Of a stretch of 64,000 bases of DNA, positions 62,875 through 64,000 are shown in pieces. Each line of letters starts with the position of its first letter. Positions within the stretch are counted from its first letter, which is position 1. The DNA comes from Xanthomonas chitinilytica (GTDB taxonomy: Bacteria; Pseudomonadota; Gammaproteobacteria; Xanthomonadales; Xanthomonadaceae), in the NCBI RefSeq assembly GCF_026107455.2, contig NZ_JAPCHY010000001.1:1-64000 (forward strand), in the 5' to 3' direction. The notes beneath the pieces were generated by a model, which had not been told where the DNA came from, ran no database searches, and saw only the letters and a list, made by a program, of their open reading frames with translations. Made by a program: the position numbers and the translations under genes.

Positions 62875-62958
62875 GGGGGTTCTACTCGTGGGTTCGAATG
62901 GGGAAGACGCACTGCACGCTGGGTTCGGGGAACCTCCGGCAACGGCGGCGGAGGCTCC

Positions 62959-64000
62959 CTATCGTTTGACGTCGCCGGCTTTGTCGCCACCCACGGTGGC
63001 GCCGCCGGCTTTGGCGGCAGCCACGGCACCGGCGTTGAGCGCGCTCGGCGGATTGCCGGCATGCGGCCCCTGCCCCAGCGCGGCGATCAGGTTGTCCACC
63101 GCCAGCGACACCATCGCCCGGCGCGTGGCCAGGCTTGCGCTGCCGATGTGCGGGGTCAGCACCACGTTGCGCAGCGCCAGCAGTTCCGGCCGCACCACCG
63201 GCTCGCCCTCGTAGACGTCCAGTCCGGCCGCGGCCAGGCGGCCGTTGGCCAGCGCCTCGGCCAATGCCAGCTCGTCGACGATGCCGCCGCGGGCGATGTT
63301 CACCAGGGTGGCGGTCGGCTTCATCTTCGCCAGCGCGGCCGCATCGATGACGTGGTGGCTCTGCGCGGTGTACGGCAGCACCAGCACCAGGTGGTCGGCC
63401 TGCGCCAGCAGTTCGTCGAAGCCGGCGTAGCGAGCGCCGACCTCGCGCTCGACCGCCTCCGGCAACCGCGAGCGGTTGTGGTAGAGCACGCGCATGCCGA
63501 AGCCGTGGGCGCCGCGGCGGGCGATGGCCTGGCCGATCCGGCCCATGCCGAGGATGCCGAGCGTGCTGCCGTGGATGTCGGCGCCGAGCATGGTCGTGAA
63601 CGACCACGGCCCCCACTGCCCCTCGCGCAGCCAGCGCTCGGATTCGGTGATGCGGCGGGCGGCGGCCATCAGCAGCGCGAAACCCAGGTCGGCGGTGGTC
63701 TCGGTCAGCACGTCGGGGGTGTTGCTGGCGAGGATGCCGGCCGCGCCGAGCGCGTCGATGTCCAGATTGTTGTAGCCGACGCCGACGTTGGCGATGGCGC
63801 GCAGCCGCCGCGCGCCGGCGATCTCGGCCGCGCCGATGCGCTCGTTGAGCGTGACCAGGGCGCCATCGGCCTCGCGCAGCTGCGCGGCGATGCCGGCGCT
63901 GTCGTAGGCGGTCACCTGCGTGGTCGCGGCCACGTCGAAATACGCCGCCAGCCGTTCGACCACGTCGTCGAACAGCGGCTGCGATACCCAGACGCGGGGC
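62959..64000 (-). CDS. D-2-hydroxyacid dehydrogenase (glyoxylate/glycerate type), 5' end outside window
   Basis: NAD(P)-dependent D-isomer-specific dehydrogenase. Visible are the nucleotide motif LGILGMGRIGQAIA, catalytic arginine in NIARGGIVDE, glutamate in DVYEGEPVV and histidine in TPHIGSA. The frame continues unbroken to base 64000, where PRVWVSQPLFDD, the normal N-terminal strand, is just starting. The true start codon is therefore a few codons beyond the window, and an internal GTG at 63961 is not the start. A C-terminal tail of about 25 Gly/Ala/Lys residues is unusual. Substrate is probably glyoxylate/hydroxypyruvate by family; not proven. Confidence 0.85.
   Translation of the reverse strand, partial: PRVWVSQPLFDDVVERLAAYFDVAATTQVTAYDSAGIAAQLREADGALVTLNERIGAAEIAGARRLRAIANVGVGYNNLDIDALGAAGILASNTPDVLTETTADLGFALLMAAARRITESERWLREGQWGPWSFTTMLGADIHGSTLGILGMGRIGQAIARRGAHGFGMRVLYHNRSRLPEAVEREVGARYAGFDELLAQADHLVLVLPYTAQSHHVIDAAALAKMKPTATLVNIARGGIVDELALAEALANGRLAAAGLDVYEGEPVVRPELLALRNVVLTPHIGSASLATRRAMVSLAVDNLIAALGQGPHAGNPPSALNAGAVAAAKAGGATVGGDKAGDVKR

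Noticed and set aside
63960..63963. GTG at 63961-63963 as the start of the 2-hydroxyacid dehydrogenase
   Set aside because: The conserved N-terminal strand continues in frame upstream to the edge of the window.

Overview
The window is GC-rich bacterial chromosome. Its gene content and order point to the Lysobacteraceae/Xanthomonadaceae (a Lysobacter-, Luteimonas- or Pseudoxanthomonas-like organism). The signs are a Xanthomonas-type TonB-dependent receptor paired with an alpha-amylase, a trpF...trpB-trpA-accD cluster next to asd-fimV-truA, a full nuoA-N operon between tRNA-Leu and initiator tRNA-Met, and many GTAGGAGCGACG-type REP repeats. The genus cannot be decided from the sequence alone. 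Almost all genes lie on the minus strand, so transcription mostly runs from high to low coordinates.

Layout. 1-10.0 kb is accessory DNA: the edge of an IS3-family element that has cut off a short-chain dehydrogenase gene, the alkylation-response gene ada, a secreted putative metalloprotease, and a divergent alpha-amylase/TonB-receptor pair sharing a palindromic operator candidate. A ferritin-like gene without a usable start and an isochorismatase-like hydrolase follow. 10.7-20.2 kb is the classic transcription/translation cluster, read as tRNA-fMet, rimP, nusA, infB, rbfA, truB, rpsO, pnp, with four hairpins between the tRNA and rimP. 20.4-35.3 kb is the 14-gene NADH:quinone oxidoreductase operon (nuoA to nuoN), tightly overlapped and preceded by tRNA-Leu(GAG), secG and tpiA. 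36.9-41.2 kb holds a second SDR, a slipin/NfeD membrane pair and a 2-oxoglutarate/iron oxygenase. 41.2-46.6 kb carries glmM, accD, trpA, an unrecognised lipoprotein and trpB, with a divergent trpI-type LysR regulator. 47.5-57.9 kb is a five-gene cassette: YqiJ-like membrane protein, flotillin, 1779-residue AAA+ ATPase, helical unknown, TelA. 58.1-64 kb is trpF, truA, a VOC protein, fimV, asd and a 2-hydroxyacid dehydrogenase running off the window.

How it fits together. Most of the window is housekeeping: ribosome maturation, transcription elongation, respiration, tryptophan and diaminopimelate-pathway synthesis, and membrane lipid and cell-wall precursors. The part least explained by known pathways is the flotillin/AAA+/TelA cassette. 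It looks like one envelope-associated machine and it splits the expected neighbourhood of trpF and trpB. Its trailing edge is flanked by two REP doublets that enclose a decayed piece of telA, which suggests past duplication or rearrangement there.
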